This document shows positions 56,877-57,691 of a DNA stretch of 57,691 bases, piece by piece. Origin of the DNA: Lentisphaerota bacterium (GTDB taxonomy: Bacteria > Verrucomicrobiota > Lentisphaeria > Victivallales > Victivallaceae). The stretch covers positions 1-57,691 of the forward strand of contig SUWG01000015.1 of assembly GCA_015061625.1 (NCBI GenBank). Direction: 5' to 3'. How positions within the stretch are numbered: the first letter of the stretch is position 1; every line of letters starts with the position of its first letter. The position numbers and the translations under genes were made by a program. A model generated the notes under the pieces. The model did no database searches. It was not told where the DNA came from and was given only the letters and a program-made list of their open reading frames with translations.

Positions 56877-57671
56877 TCATTTCCACTGATAATGGTGGTT
56901 CTGATAGCCGGCTGGGGCATAATCAAATTTCAACACGACTTTGGTATTCTGCAAATGTGACACATGGCCGTCTGCCCACAAGATATTTGCCCCGTTATTA
57001 TGCAGATCATGTTTATCCTTACTGCCGTTACCGACCAGCCAGACCCCATTGAGATTGTCGGCATCTTTGGTTTCCGTCAGGATCAGACAGGTCGAACTTC
57101 TGCTCATCTGTGAACGTTTCACCGGCTGGATACTGGCGGCTCCGCCGGAAATATAATGCGCTCCGGATGAATCCTTGAGCGATTGTGCTATCGCCCCGAC
57201 CGAAACGTTGTTGTAACCGTAGGCAACGTAAGTGAAATTCGCCGGATAAGCACCGGAAGTGGAACTCAAATCTTTCAGAAAATTATCTCCGGTAAGGATC
57301 GAAGCCGCCGTCGGACAACGCCAGAATTCCGGTGAGCCGGGAACATATTTGGAACGGTAAAACTCATAAGCCCAGTTCCACGTTGTCCGGTTGAGATAAC
57401 TCTCGGATGACGGCGGATAAAAATCGTCACTGGCATCACAATAACTGGCAAATGCCGTGCCGAATTGCCGGAGATTGCTCACACAATTTGCCTGACGCCC
57501 ACGCTCACGGGCAGAGTTGAGGGCGGGGAGCAGAATTGCAGCAAGGATAGCAATAATCGCAATTACAACCAGCAGTTCTATTAAAGTAAATGAGTGTGCG
57601 GGGGACAAGGAAAACTTTTTTTCACGGGAAAAAAAGTTTTCCCTTTCCCCCGCGCCCCCTTTCTCTTTCAA
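56877..57671 (-). CDS. Prepilin-type protein of the Lentisphaerota/Victivallales type
   Basis: A 264-residue protein with the class III prepilin signature: a basic leader, then [17 protein letters not shown] (processing before Phe, conserved Glu at +5) and '[20 protein letters not shown]'. The C-terminal region ends in the '[13 protein letters not shown]' pattern common in H-X9-DG-type prepilins. These proteins are often encoded in many copies per genome in this phylum, with unknown roles. The leader is unusually long for a prepilin and contains a hairpin (57609-57642); the true start may therefore be downstream, for example a TTG before '[11 protein letters not shown]'. The frame begins at 57671, near the window edge. 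Confidence 0.85.
   Translation of the reverse strand: MKEKGGAGERENFFSREKKFSLSPAHSFTLIELLVVIAIIAILAAILLPALNSARERGRQANCVSNLRQFGTAFASYCDASDDFYPPSSESYLNRTTWNWAYEFYRSKYVPGSPEFWRCPTAASILTGDNFLKDLSSTSGAYPANFTYVAYGYNNVSVGAIAQSLKDSSGAHYISGGAASIQPVKRSQMSRSSTCLILTETKDADNLNGVWLVGNGSKDKHDLHNNGANILWADGHVSHLQNTKVVLKFDYAPAGYQNHHYQWK
57609..57642. repeat. Prepilin-leader hairpin, copy 3
   Basis: Perfect 15-bp stem GGAAAACTTTTTTTC / GAAAAAAAGTTTTCC around ACGG, 33 nt upstream of the prepilin signature codons. Confidence 0.8.
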
Positions 57672-57691
57672 AAAAAGCGGGATACTTTGCG

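Overview
The window looks like a chromosomal segment of a Lentisphaerota (Victivallales-like) bacterium. The main clue is the prepilin gene at the right edge, with an [18 protein letters not shown]-terminus and a 'WADGH' C-terminal region, a gene type present in many copies in that phylum. Large secreted carbohydrate-active proteins, a uronate catabolic operon and vegetative promoters of the form TTGaaa-N16-18-TATATT fit this. Genus and species cannot be fixed from the sequence.

Layout. (1) 1-13.9 kb is housekeeping: a Ser/Thr kinase cut by the left edge, a parvulin-type prolyl isomerase, tsaC and a sodium:solute symporter on the minus strand; then an RF-1-domain protein, proB-miaB, a rhomboid protease, queA, a site-2 protease, a mutT-like gene and an ECF sigma operon. 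(2) 13.9-15.3 kb holds two identical tRNA-Ala(GGC) genes flanking four ~160-173 bp tandem repeats and a GIY-YIG nuclease-like gene. (3) 15.6-35.4 kb is an AT-richer accessory island. It encodes a sigma-54 activator with an unusual N-terminal domain and has six -24/-12 (TGGCAC-N5-TTGC) promoters, one on the minus strand, that head almost every transcription unit. Five have a KTCANATTTTGA-like site at a nearly fixed distance upstream. The genes encode nucleases (DnaQ-like, two DUF262 proteins, PD-(D/E)XK, phospholipase D-like), a Pif1-like helicase, a degenerate GyrB-like protein, a VanX-like peptidase, a possible uracil-DNA-glycosylase-fold protein, Cys-rich zinc-finger-like proteins and five proteins built on 'W-x2-LL-x2-QPQFADKCDW' repeats. 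Two repeat-protein genes are preceded by ~285-320 nt sigma-54-transcribed leaders that share a base-paired, apparently pseudoknotted RNA fold with compensatory changes. (4) 35.5-37.2 kb holds a retron (ncRNA with a1/a2 repeats plus reverse transcriptase) and a primase-like fragment. (5) 37.3-57.7 kb is carbohydrate metabolism: a 2-keto-3-deoxygluconate operon with its own XRE-cupin regulator, several large secreted proteins, prepilin-type sequences and a repeated hairpin element.

Interpretation. I read the island as one regulated stress- or phage-response system: a signal sensed by the activator's N-terminal domain would switch on dispersed sigma-54 units together. The parts resemble defence and nucleic-acid repair modules, but their functional connection is inferred from shared promoters and proximity only. 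I do not recall a described system with this combination.
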